Assembly: GCF_000191065.1 (NCBI RefSeq)
Contig: NZ_GL872282.1
Location: 1,304,088 to 1,368,087 of the forward strand
Direction of reading: 5' to 3'
DNA length: 64,000 bases
Source: Prevotella multiformis DSM 16608
GTDB lineage: Bacteria > Bacteroidota > Bacteroidia > Bacteroidales > Bacteroidaceae
Shown here: positions 19,151 to 26,803 of the stretch, piece after piece
How positions within the stretch are numbered: position 1 is the first letter of the stretch
Layout of the letters: the number at the start of each line of letters is the position of its first letter
Translations under genes and position numbers: made by a program
The notes under the pieces: generated by a model
The model's database searches: none
Told to the model about the DNA's origin: nothing
Seen by the model: only the letters and a program-made list of their open reading frames with translations

Positions 19151-19198
19151 ATGGACGGGAGCCATGCGGTCGCATGATTCCCGTCCATTTTCTTTTTC
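19151..19198 (+). terminator. terminator of the small membrane-protein gene
   Basis: ATGGACGGGA and TCCCGTCCAT form a 10-bp stem, with an inner CATGCG/CGCATG stem, followed by TTTTCTTTTTC. Confidence 0.85.
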
Positions 19199-19780
19199 TT
19201 CCGTTAAATGTGTAGATGTCTGTCATGTAGTGCATCTTACCTGACGGAAGAGCTTTTTGTTCTTCTGTTAAATGTGTGGATGCTTTTCGTGTTGCTTTAA
19301 CGGAAGAGCCGAAGTGATTCATTCAACAGAAACATAGCCAAGGCCGTCAACTGGCTATTCTATCCTCCTCCGATATAGGATCCTTCTCATTTTAATACGT
19401 TGGAAATACAGATAAGATTTTGAAAAACCATTACATAATTTCAAACAAATCATCTGCAAATATAAAAGGAACGTGTAAAAAGCAGGATTGTAACCGGCCG
19501 TCAATCAGATGGTTATAAAGCCGTTCGTAAAAGGTGCTTAATTGGACTTCAAAAGGGCGTTAGTAACACGCTAAAGGAGCGTCTGTTGCAAGTCAATCAG
19601 GCATCTTTTAGAAGCCAGAAGAGCATGTGTCAGCTTTGAACTGCATAAAAATGTTTACAGACACCGATGATATGGGAATGAGTTGTCTGTGGAAGACGGA
19701 AAGGCATACTAATGGACAGACATCGTATCAATTTGTCTTTTCTGCATTTTATCTTGTAGTTCATCCTCTTCTGTAAGGTT
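19196..19780 (-). mobile_element. MITE-like inverted-repeat element, copy A (one end lost)
   Basis: Same family as copies at 25796, 47426, 53481 and 62205, in the orientation of 53481. The hairpin end is at low coordinates and is doubled: TTCTTCCGTTAAATGTG at 19196 and TTCTTCTGTTAAATGTG near 19260 each head a ~50-bp hairpin. The body includes the interior GGACTTCAAAAGGGCGTTAG segment and ends its similarity around 19780, about 60 bp before the expected other terminus. No transposase. Confidence 0.8.
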
Positions 19781-20145
19781 CTGTTCTGACAGGGTTCTGT
19801 GATGTACCCGACTGCCGCAGGGGTTTCACGGACGAGGCGGACGGTGCCCGGGAAGCGGGCGGATTCATTCCGACCGTATAAATTCATCCGGGTCTTACGG
19901 ATGGAAAAGGGCTTGAAAAGCCTTGGACGCTTTGTTTGTCTACCATTCATCAAACTGTCCGTCTGCGGAGGCACTCCGAGGGAAGAACAGCTGTCTTCCA
20001 CAGAGGTACAAATGGTGCAGAGATAAAGGCGGCTCAGATTCGTCAGGAAAAGAAACGCAGTGAAGAGCGGGAGCATGTGTTGTGTTTCCCTTTTTTGCAG
20101 ACAGGTAGGTAGTCTCTTTATAATCAGTTTTGGATCCGGTTGAAA
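19781..20145. other. intergenic, no supported gene
   Basis: Between the broken end of element copy A and the sRNA candidate. Frames here lack motifs and promoters. Confidence 0.5.
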
Positions 20146-20231
20146 CAAAAAAGCGATGACCTTCTCAGGTGACCGCTCTTTATCTAATAGGTATTAGCCA
20201 TTTAAAAGGTAAAAGATTGTTTTCAGGATAA
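20146..20231 (-). ncRNA. predicted small RNA (promoter to intrinsic terminator)
   Basis: A perfect promoter (20238-20269) drives minus-strand transcription, and ~60 nt later an imperfect hairpin (arms AGCGGTCACCT and AGGTCATCGCT) is followed by six T. The implied transcript is about 86 nt. It contains only a five-codon frame (MANTY), so a leader peptide is possible but an RNA is likelier. No known family recognised. Confidence 0.5.
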
Positions 20232-20237
20232 CAGTTG

Positions 20238-20269
20238 CAAATATAGAGCTTTTTCTGTTTACCTGCAAA
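20238..20269 (-). promoter_or_regulatory. promoter of the small-RNA candidate
   Basis: TTTG (20269-20266), 20 bp, TATATTTG (20245-20238) on the minus strand; full match to consensus with no gene start nearby downstream. Confidence 0.75.
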
Positions 20270-20593
20270 CTTTTTGTACGTTTTTTTGTATGGAAATTGC
20301 ATGTGTGCGGACACGTTTCCGACATGGGAGGCTTCAGATCGTCTGCTGAGTGACAAATCGATCAAAAAGACCGTCTGAAGTGACGCTCCCGGCAGACAGG
20401 GTACGGCCTTGCTGTCTGGGTAGATGCAGGTTGGATCCATCCCCTTTCCCGGAAAGACAGGAGGCCGCACAGTGTGCTTCACCGCTTTCCTTCTTGAGAA
20501 CAGGCGACGGCTCTGTCGGGATTCAGAGGGACTGATGGAGGTCGTCGACTTCATGCGATGCCTTCTGCAGACGCTTCCGCATTGTAAGCGGCA

Positions 20594-21259
20594 TCAGTCT
20601 CTCAGGGTTTCCAGCCGGGGAACAGTAAGGATGCTTCTGCCCATTGACAGCAGACCTTCACGTTGCAGCTGGTGGAGCATGCGGGAAACATTGATCCGGC
20701 TCTGGTGCAGTTCATGGGCAAGATCTTCCATCCTTATTCTCAGTATTTTGCGTCCGGCCTGTGTCATGCAGCGGTGACGGAGGAATGTGATGAACTGCTG
20801 TCGGATGTCGTCAGACGGTTTCTGCCAGGGGATGCGTTCCATGCGCTGTGCCTGCATCGAGAGACTGTTGAGAAAGTTCAGACGGAAGATCAGGTAGCTG
20901 TCGAGGAGACGCAGCACCTCCGGCTTGGCCAGGGAAAGCAGACTGCAGTCGGTCTGTGCCGTGACATCCTTGGTGTAATACTGCATGAGACCGAACAGGT
21001 GTTCCGGCTGGATGACGGCCGGTGCCTTCAGTTCTTCTTCAATGCAGTAGCGGTAGCTGTCGGCATAGCTGGCGACCTGCAGCACCCCGCTCATCAGGAA
21101 AAAGAGGCAGTCACACTTCTCGTCTTTCCTTATGAGCGGCCTGCTGGCTGGCAGCTTGTGGAAACCGAACTTCGTTTGCTCAATGATGTCGGACAGCTCA
21201 TCCGTGCTGATTCCGATGAAGAGCGGCAGTTCGAGGAGTTTGTTATAGAGTTGGAGCAT
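20594..21259 (-). CDS. Crp/Fnr-family transcriptional regulator
   Basis: 221 aa. An N-terminal cyclic-nucleotide-binding-like beta-roll (CDCLFFLMSGVLQV) is joined by a dimer helix to a C-terminal winged helix (RIRMEDLAHELHQSRINVSR, MLHQLQREGLL). No cysteine cluster typical of Fnr Fe-S sensing is seen. It starts 3 bp after the apbE stop, so it belongs to the apbE transcript. Ligand and targets unknown. Confidence 0.9.
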   Translation of the reverse strand: MLQLYNKLLELPLFIGISTDELSDIIEQTKFGFHKLPASRPLIRKDEKCDCLFFLMSGVLQVASYADSYRYCIEEELKAPAVIQPEHLFGLMQYYTKDVTAQTDCSLLSLAKPEVLRLLDSYLIFRLNFLNSLSMQAQRMERIPWQKPSDDIRQQFITFLRHRCMTQAGRKILRIRMEDLAHELHQSRINVSRMLHQLQREGLLSMGRSILTVPRLETLRD

Positions 21260-21262
21260 TCC

Positions 21263-22279
21263 TTATTCCACTACTTTACCTTTCATCGACGGACTGTACC
21301 ATACCCTCAGGTTTCCTTTTGCATCCGAATAGATGAAATAAGCCATCAGCTCCGGATGGCGTTCGAGCACTCTGCGTGCCTTCTCAATGCCCATCACCAT
21401 GAATGAGGTGGCATAGGCGTCGGCCGTGGCACAGTTCTTGGCCAGGACGGTGGCGGAGAGCAGGGAATGCTGTACAGGGTATCCGGTCTTCGGATCGATG
21501 GTGTGGGCGTATTTCTTCCCTCCTTTGTAGTAGAAGTTGCGGTAGTTGCCGCTTGTCGCCATGGCCTTGTCGGTGACATTGAGTACGGTCTCAAATTCCT
21601 GATTCGTGTTCAGCGTGTCGTCAGTCGGCTTCGTCACGCCGATCTTCCAGGGCATCCGCTGTTCGCTGTTGCCTTTCGTGACGATCTCTCCGCCAATCTC
21701 TACCATGAAGTTTTCTATGCCGTTGCGGCGCAGAAGACGTGCCACGGCATCCGAACCATATCCCTTGGCAATGGCAGAACAGTCGAGCATCGTGCGCCGG
21801 TCCTGTTTCCGGATGGTATTGCCGACGAGTTTCACCTTCTCATATCCCACCATCCGGCGCAGGCTGTCTATCTTCTCCTTGGACGGCCGTTGCCCTGTCT
21901 TGAAGCCGAAGCCCCAGAGGTTGACCATCGGCGCGACCGTTATGTCGAAGGCGCCGCCGGTATCCTCGGACACCTCTTCCGCCAGTGTGAAGACTTCACT
22001 GAACATCTCGTTTATCTTGACCGGCCTGTTCCGGTTGATCTGTGAAATCATCGAGTTGGGGTCGAAGGTCGAAAAGGTCTCGTTGACTTTCTTCAGTTCG
22101 GCATCAATCTGCGGCTGCAGATCCTCGTTGCTCTGATATGTGATGTGGTAGACTGTCCCGAAGATGAAGCCTGTGTTATGCTGGTAAGGCATTGCATGCT
22201 GGCAATGGACAATGGCGACTGATCCGATAAGCAGTACAAGCAGGAAAGGTATCTGCCAATATAATTTTTTCTTGTTCAT
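21263..22279 (-). CDS. apbE: FAD:protein FMN transferase
   Basis: 338 aa. Transfers FMN from FAD onto Thr of flavoproteins such as Nqr/Rnf subunits, outside the inner membrane. An N-terminal membrane/signal segment (IPFLLVLLIGSVAIVHC, possibly a lipobox at VHC) is followed by GTVYHITYQ, the ApbE core DITVAPMVNLWGFG, LDCSAIAKGYGSDAVA and the HTIDPKTGYPV motif near the Mg/FAD site. ATGA overlap with the preceding DUF6048 gene. Confidence 0.95.
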   Translation of the reverse strand: MNKKKLYWQIPFLLVLLIGSVAIVHCQHAMPYQHNTGFIFGTVYHITYQSNEDLQPQIDAELKKVNETFSTFDPNSMISQINRNRPVKINEMFSEVFTLAEEVSEDTGGAFDITVAPMVNLWGFGFKTGQRPSKEKIDSLRRMVGYEKVKLVGNTIRKQDRRTMLDCSAIAKGYGSDAVARLLRRNGIENFMVEIGGEIVTKGNSEQRMPWKIGVTKPTDDTLNTNQEFETVLNVTDKAMATSGNYRNFYYKGGKKYAHTIDPKTGYPVQHSLLSATVLAKNCATADAYATSFMVMGIEKARRVLERHPELMAYFIYSDAKGNLRVWYSPSMKGKVVE

Positions 22280-22965
22280 ATTTCGAAGAGGATGTTGAAA
22301 GTTGCTCCCAGTCGCGACGAACCTCCCCGGCCGTAGCCCGGCACGTACCAGGGCTCGCCGATTTCACCTGTCTTATGCGACAGTCTGAACTTGTAGCGTA
22401 CCGTCCAGCCCATGTGTATCGGCCCCCATATCTTTGCATCCACACCGCCGGCGACTTCCGCCCACAGCTGGCTGCCCTTGCTGCCGACGGCTCCGTAGGC
22501 TGCCTGTGTGCCCCAGATGGGATCGGCAATGCCCGGACTGTAAATGTCATATTGAAAGGAGGAGTAGCCTACTCTTCCCCCGACCAGGAAGCGGTAGGCA
22601 TCGTGCTTGTCCTTGAGCATGTTGAAGTCGCAGCCTATCCGGAAATAAGGGGCACTTGTCTTGAATCCGGTCCCGGTTGTTTCATCGGTCTTGTCGGCCT
22701 GTCCCGCACCTGCCTCGACGACGGGAAAATACCTGTCCTTTATGTTGATGCGCAGCAAGGCTTCATACTGTCCGTAGGATGCAAGCGAACGCATGACCGG
22801 CCCGACGGCATCGGTGCCTACTGCCATACCCCGGAAGAAGCCGACAGCGTCTTCTTTCCTCTCCGGTGCGGATGGTCTGTGCTGTGCATGGACGGCAGAG
22901 ACCGGCAGCAGGGACAGCAGGCTAAGGATTAGTGAAGCGGATAAGGATGTTCTCTTTCGTACCAT
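22276..22965 (-). CDS. DUF6048 outer-membrane-like protein
   Basis: About 229 aa with a clear signal peptide (SLILSLLSLLPVSAVHAQ) and a beta-rich, aromatic sequence ending SRLGATFNILFEI, whose terminal alternation fits a small outer-membrane barrel. I assign DUF6048 from the overall pattern and from the adjacent DUF6452 lipoprotein, a common Bacteroidales pairing. Start at the ATG at 22965 (MVRKRTS) or at 22977. It overlaps the end of the DUF6452 gene and the start of apbE. Confidence 0.75.
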   Translation of the reverse strand: MVRKRTSLSASLILSLLSLLPVSAVHAQHRPSAPERKEDAVGFFRGMAVGTDAVGPVMRSLASYGQYEALLRINIKDRYFPVVEAGAGQADKTDETTGTGFKTSAPYFRIGCDFNMLKDKHDAYRFLVGGRVGYSSFQYDIYSPGIADPIWGTQAAYGAVGSKGSQLWAEVAGGVDAKIWGPIHMGWTVRYKFRLSHKTGEIGEPWYVPGYGRGGSSRLGATFNILFEI

Positions 22966-23425
22966 CATCGTCGACATTAGGATTACTGATTTCTATCTGA
23001 CTGATGCGTGTCCCCTTGGCCGTGACAGAAGTGAGCTTATGGAAGAAGACAGGCGAGCAGTCCACACTCTCAAAATGGCTCATGTTCGTCTTCGATACGG
23101 TCACGGTGTCGACCGTCGTCACGCCGGTCTTGCTTGTGAAGACAAAGCGCAGACGGTCGGTGTCGCCGCTGTAACTCATCGGCAGACTGAATTTCGTCGT
23201 TTTGACCATGCGGTTCAGCAGTACCGTGTCGGATCTGTTCTCACGGATGGCCGATACCGTGAGTGTATCTTGCAGCGTGTCGCCTTGGACAACATAATTC
23301 GCCAGCACGCCATTCGTCACGGAGCAGTCGATGTCGGAGCAGGAACTGATCCAGCCCATTCCTGTCACGAGGAGCGAAAGCAGGATGCCTCTCTTTGCAA
23401 TGTTTCCGATCAGTTGGTTATTCAT
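22922..23425 (-). CDS. DUF6452 lipoprotein
   Basis: 167 aa. The signal sequence ILLSLLVTGMGWISSC ends in a lipobox-like ISSC, followed by CSDIDCSVTNG. The rest is beta-rich with repeated Thr/Val stretches. It pairs with DUF6048, whose gene begins inside its 3' end. Function unknown; outer-membrane location inferred. Confidence 0.75.
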   Translation of the reverse strand: MNNQLIGNIAKRGILLSLLVTGMGWISSCSDIDCSVTNGVLANYVVQGDTLQDTLTVSAIRENRSDTVLLNRMVKTTKFSLPMSYSGDTDRLRFVFTSKTGVTTVDTVTVSKTNMSHFESVDCSPVFFHKLTSVTAKGTRISQIEISNPNVDDDGTKENILIRFTNP

Positions 23426-23560
23426 TCCCTGTTGTTTTCTTTTGTCCGAAGCCGGAGCGGATGCCTTGTCAGTCTGTCGTAGAGGTTGTCCGACGGGCTG
23501 ACGGAAGTACTTGTCCTTGCCGGATCGGACGGTATTACATTCCCCTGCGAGGAATCATTC

Positions 23561-24514
23561 CTACATCTCTTTTTCTATCTGATAGTCGTTCCTGCGCGGG
23601 TTGCCCCGGCTGATGAGGTCGCCGATAAATCCTGCGAGGAAAAGCTGCGTTCCCAAGATCATTGCAGCGAGTGCGATGAAGAAGGACGCATGGTTGGAAA
23701 GCAGGTCACCGTAGACATCATGGGCAAGCATCACGCATTTCTCCACGATCAGCCAGAAGAATGCGATTAGTCCGATGAAGAACGTGAACGACCCCATCAG
23801 GCCGAAGACGTGCATGGGCTTTTTGCCAAAGTTGGTGAGAAACCAGAGCGTCAGAAGGTCAAGATAGCCATTGAAGAAACGGTTGATGCCGAATTTGGAT
23901 TTACCGTACTTGCGCGCCTGGTGGTGTACCACCTTCTCGCCGATGCGTGCGAAACCGGCTTCCTTGGCGAGATAGGGAATGTAACGGTGCATCTCTCCGT
24001 AGACTTCGATGTTCTTGACCACGTCGCGCCGGTATGCCTTCAGGCCGCAGTTGAAGTCGTGCAGGTTGTGTACGCCGCTGATCTTGCGCGCCGTCGCATT
24101 AAACAGCTTCGTGGGAATCGTCTTCGACAGAGGGTCGTAACGCTTCTGCTTGTATCCGCTCACGAGGTCGTACTTCTCCTCCGTTATCATGCGGTAAAGT
24201 TCCGGGATCTCATCGGGAGAGTCCTGCAGGTCGGCATCCATCGTGATGACGACATCGCCCTGGGCAGCCTTGAAGCCGCAGTAGAGGGCAGGACTTTTGC
24301 CGTAATTGCGGCGGAACTTGATGCCATGTACGTGTTGCGCATCCTTGTGGTGCAGTTCTTCGATGACATTCCAGCTGTTGTCCGTGGAGCCGTCATTGAC
24401 GAAGATGATCTCATACGTGAATCCGCTGGCGTTCATTACGCGTTGGATCCATGCGTGTAATTCAGGAAGGCTTTCTTCCTCGTTGAAGAGAGGAACGATG
24501 ACTGATATGTCCAT
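23561..24514 (-). CDS. family 2 glycosyltransferase with two C-terminal membrane helices
   Basis: 317 aa. The GT-A domain opens with ISVIVPLFNEEESLPEL and carries the DxD region ITMDADLQDSPDEIPE. Two transmembrane segments follow near residues 230-260 and 270-300, as in DPM1/ArnC-type transferases that charge polyprenyl phosphate with a sugar. Donor and acceptor unknown. It follows the DUF4199 gene in the same direction, an association frequent in this phylum. Confidence 0.93.
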   Translation of the reverse strand: MDISVIVPLFNEEESLPELHAWIQRVMNASGFTYEIIFVNDGSTDNSWNVIEELHHKDAQHVHGIKFRRNYGKSPALYCGFKAAQGDVVITMDADLQDSPDEIPELYRMITEEKYDLVSGYKQKRYDPLSKTIPTKLFNATARKISGVHNLHDFNCGLKAYRRDVVKNIEVYGEMHRYIPYLAKEAGFARIGEKVVHHQARKYGKSKFGINRFFNGYLDLLTLWFLTNFGKKPMHVFGLMGSFTFFIGLIAFFWLIVEKCVMLAHDVYGDLLSNHASFFIALAAMILGTQLFLAGFIGDLISRGNPRRNDYQIEKEM

Positions 24515-24657
24515 ATTTTGAATTTGGAGTTTTGATTGAAAGGTAGGGGCGGCTGGGAAAGGGGGAGGCGAGCGCAGGAGAGGGTGATGGCCGGACTTGT
24601 GCAGGACCTTTCCGGCTGCCGCGGAGCATCAAGATTCCGGAACCGGTCTCTCCGCTG

Positions 24658-25197
24658 CTATGGCTCCTGTTTCCTTACTCGTTTCGCCATAACGGCTGCA
24701 ATGAACAGCGAACAGACGGCACCCAGCAAGATGGCTGTTACAAAGCTGCTGGAGGCCAATGAATAAGGCTGGAACGCTTCAGGCAATGTAGCCATGAATT
24801 GCTTATAGGGGATTCCAATGGCTGCCAGAGTACTCTTCCCCTCACTGCTTGAATAGAGGTTCATGACCATCAGGAGCAGTCTGCCATTGTCGATGTAGTG
24901 CATGTAAAGCCATTGCAGCAGGCTGAATATGAGTGCCGCATTGAAGAATACACGCAGGCAGTAAAGCAGACTGCGGCGATAGGAAATGACTCCTTTCCGC
25001 CCTTCCTCACGGAATATCTTCAGGCGATAAGCTACGAAAAAAGGGCTTGACAGACACAGTAACAGACTGAATTGCGCCAGAATCGGAAGAAAGGTCATCC
25101 CCAGCAGGCATGCAAAACTTGCCAGCCAGATGATGGCAAGATAGAAACCGTCATAACGGGTATAAGCCGTCAGCTGTTTAAATTCTTCGTAAATCAT
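24658..25197 (-). CDS. DUF4199 membrane protein
   Basis: 179 aa with about four transmembrane helices (LAIIWLASFACLLGM, FSLLLCLSSPFFVAY, FNAALIFSLLQWLY, FVTAILLGAVCSLFIAAVMA). It has the DUF4199 N-terminus (RYDGFYLAIIWLASF). Function unknown. The -7 box TACTTTTG ends only 4 bp before the ATG, so the mRNA may be leaderless. Head of the run to the Crp/Fnr gene at 20594. Confidence 0.85.
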   Translation of the reverse strand: MIYEEFKQLTAYTRYDGFYLAIIWLASFACLLGMTFLPILAQFSLLLCLSSPFFVAYRLKIFREEGRKGVISYRRSLLYCLRVFFNAALIFSLLQWLYMHYIDNGRLLLMVMNLYSSSEGKSTLAAIGIPYKQFMATLPEAFQPYSLASSSFVTAILLGAVCSLFIAAVMAKRVRKQEP

Positions 25198-25201
25198 GGT
25201 G

Positions 25202-25209
25202 CAAAAGTA
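25202..25209 (-). promoter_or_regulatory. -7 box directly abutting the DUF4199 start
   Basis: TACTTTTG on the minus strand, followed by CACC and the ATG. With initiation ~7 nt past the box the transcript would begin at or within the start codon. Confidence 0.6.
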
Positions 25210-25290
25210 CGGATTAAATATTATAAATAATGTGGTGTCTCTGCAAAATTATGTTTTTTTGTTAAAATCGGAAAAAGTTTATCTTGCGCC

Positions 25291-25321
25291 TTGCCGTTGT
25301 TAAATTAAATACGTATCTTTG
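25291..25321 (+). promoter_or_regulatory. promoter of the SRP RNA / tRNA-Thr unit
   Basis: TTG (25291-25293), 20 bp, TATCTTTG (25314-25321). It lies about 30 bp before the SRP RNA. Confidence 0.7.
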
Positions 25322-25350
25322 CAACCGCTTTTACAATAAGGGCATAGACA

Positions 25351-25448
25351 TGGGCAAGTCTCCTACGACCAGCTCCCTTTGAATCCCCCAGGACGGGAAC
25401 GTAGCAAGGGCAGAAGGTTGTAGCGGTGCGATAGGAATCGCTTGCCCA
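25351..25448 (+). ncRNA. ffs: signal recognition particle RNA (4.5S-type)
   Basis: The SRP domain IV core is visible as CCCCCAGGACGGGAACGTAGCAAGG split across 25385-25410, including the GGAA-type tetraloop and the AGCA internal loop that binds Ffh. The ends TGGGCAAG and CTTGCCCA pair to close a ~98-nt molecule. The upstream CCTACGACCAGCTCCC matches the Bacteroidetes form. It guides Ffh to translating ribosomes. Ends are approximate. Confidence 0.85.
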
Positions 25449-25451
25449 CCT

Positions 25452-25525
25452 GCCTCTTTAGCTCAGTTGGCCAGAGCACGTGATTTGTAATCTCGGGGTC
25501 GTTGGTTCGAATCCGACAAGAGGCT
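25452..25525 (+). tRNA. tRNA-Thr (anticodon TGT)
   Basis: A 74-nt cloverleaf: acceptor GCCTCTT/AAGAGGC, D arm GCTC/GAGC, anticodon loop TTTGTAA giving TGT, and T arm GTTGG-TTCGAAT-CCGAC. One T-T mismatch occurs in the anticodon stem. CCA is not encoded. It begins 3 nt after the SRP RNA, so the two are processed from one transcript. Confidence 0.95.
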
Positions 25526-25553
25526 CGAAATGATAAAATGACTAAGAACACAG

Positions 25554-25585
25554 AAGAAGGCATGTCGCGAGGCATGCCTTCTTTC
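25554..25585 (+). terminator. terminator after tRNA-Thr
   Basis: AAGAAGGCATG / CATGCCTTCTT, 11-bp stem with an 8-nt loop, ending in CTTTC. Confidence 0.7.
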
Positions 25586-25795
25586 GGTTCTGGGGAAAAG
25601 TCGTTTTGCCGGATTCTCGGGACAGTAGATTTTCTTTCTCTGGCCGTTCTGTTTGCTTTTTCCTGAAAGGGAGCGGGACAGAAAGAGACAGGTGATGATA
25701 CCACGAAAGACAGACAAAAAGGCGTGTGTGTCAAAATGCAGATTAAGAGCTTAACGACTTCCAAATTATAAGTAAAGTTTCCCCCCGAAAAGAAA

Positions 25796-26303
25796 GGGTC
25801 TTCTGTTAAATGCGTAGATTGAAAATGGGATAAAGGCTCATGCACTTGCAGGGGATGACCGTCCAAAAACAGATGGTCTTGCAAAAGTGGATAAACCACA
25901 AGATAAAATGCAGAAAGGACAAATTGAAACGATGCCTGTCCATCAGCACGTCTCTCCGTCTTCTACAGACAACTTATTCTCATATCATCGCTGTTTGTAA
26001 ACCATTTTCATGCAGTTCAAGGCAACACATGCTCTTCTGGCTACTAAAAGATGCCTGATTGACTTGCAACAGGTGCTCTTTCAGCGTGTTACCAACGCCC
26101 TTTTGAAGTCCAACCAAGCACCTCTTTCGGGCGGCTTGATAACCAATTGACTGGCTGCTGGTTGCAAACTTGCTTTTTACACGTTTTTCTTATATTTGCA
26201 GCTGGGTTGTTTGAAATTATGTAATGGTTTTTCAAAACCTTGTATGTATTTCAACGTATTAAAATGAAAAGGTCTTTGTATCGGAGGATGATGATAGAAT
26301 AGA
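25796..26303 (+). mobile_element. MITE-like inverted-repeat element, copy B (right end lost)
   Basis: Starts with GGGTCTTCTGTTAAATGCG, the family terminus, and follows the copies at 47426 and 62205 through the interior promoter (TATATTTGC near 26193) to the GGAGGATGATGATAGAATAG segment. Similarity stops at about 26303, so the ~100-bp right end with hairpin and inverted repeat is missing. Confidence 0.8.
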
Positions 26304-26803
26304 CGGGGATGTGTCAAAACGATATTTGTGTTTTGACATACCCTCAGCGAAGAAGTAAATCCCCGCAATTTATCGCTTTTGTGCTGGCCGTGTTGCGGTG
26401 AGGGCATTCCCCTTGGGCGTTCCCTTGTGTATTTGAGTGAGACCATGCGCCTGTATATCAGGTTGCCGCTGGCGGGTAAACCTTGAAAGTCCATGGCTTC
26501 CTGTGTGATTTTTTTTAAGCCGGCAATTCTCATGACTTTCGCAGGCTGTTCCCATTCTGACGACTGATTGCAAAGGTGTTTGCTGTCAACACGCCTGGTG
26601 TTTGCCGTCAACACGATGCGTGATGGGCATCAATACGCTGGAGAAGGATGGGAGCACACTGGAAAAGGATGGGAAGACTCAAAAGGCGGAATGCGGTCTC
26701 GGCAGAACTCCTCTACATGAACTCTTGGGAAATGTAGCTCATTGTTAATCAGCATACGGTTTTGGGAGAAATAGAGCTTTGCAGAGGTTCTGGGAGGATG
26801 AGG
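26304..26803. repeat. non-coding stretch with short tandem repeats and a hairpin
   Basis: Immediately after the broken element B is a TGTCAAAAC/GTTTTGACA hairpin (26312-26338). Further on are two 22-bp units GGTGTTTGCTGTCAACACG(CCT) at 26575 and 26597, then two 21-bp units CTGGAGAAGGATGGGAGCACA at 26638 and 26659. No protein-coding gene is supported; a 145-codon minus-strand frame runs through both this stretch and element B. Confidence 0.5.

Noticed and set aside
19196..20200. Complete insertion sequence
   Set aside because: No transposase frame; termini and size match the non-autonomous element family instead.
26177..26614. 145-codon minus frame
   Set aside because: Its C-terminal part is element copy B read backwards and its N-terminal part the tandem repeats; a chimera of repeats.
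26304..26700. CRISPR array
   Set aside because: Only two units each of two different repeats, no spacers of constant length, no cas genes in the window.
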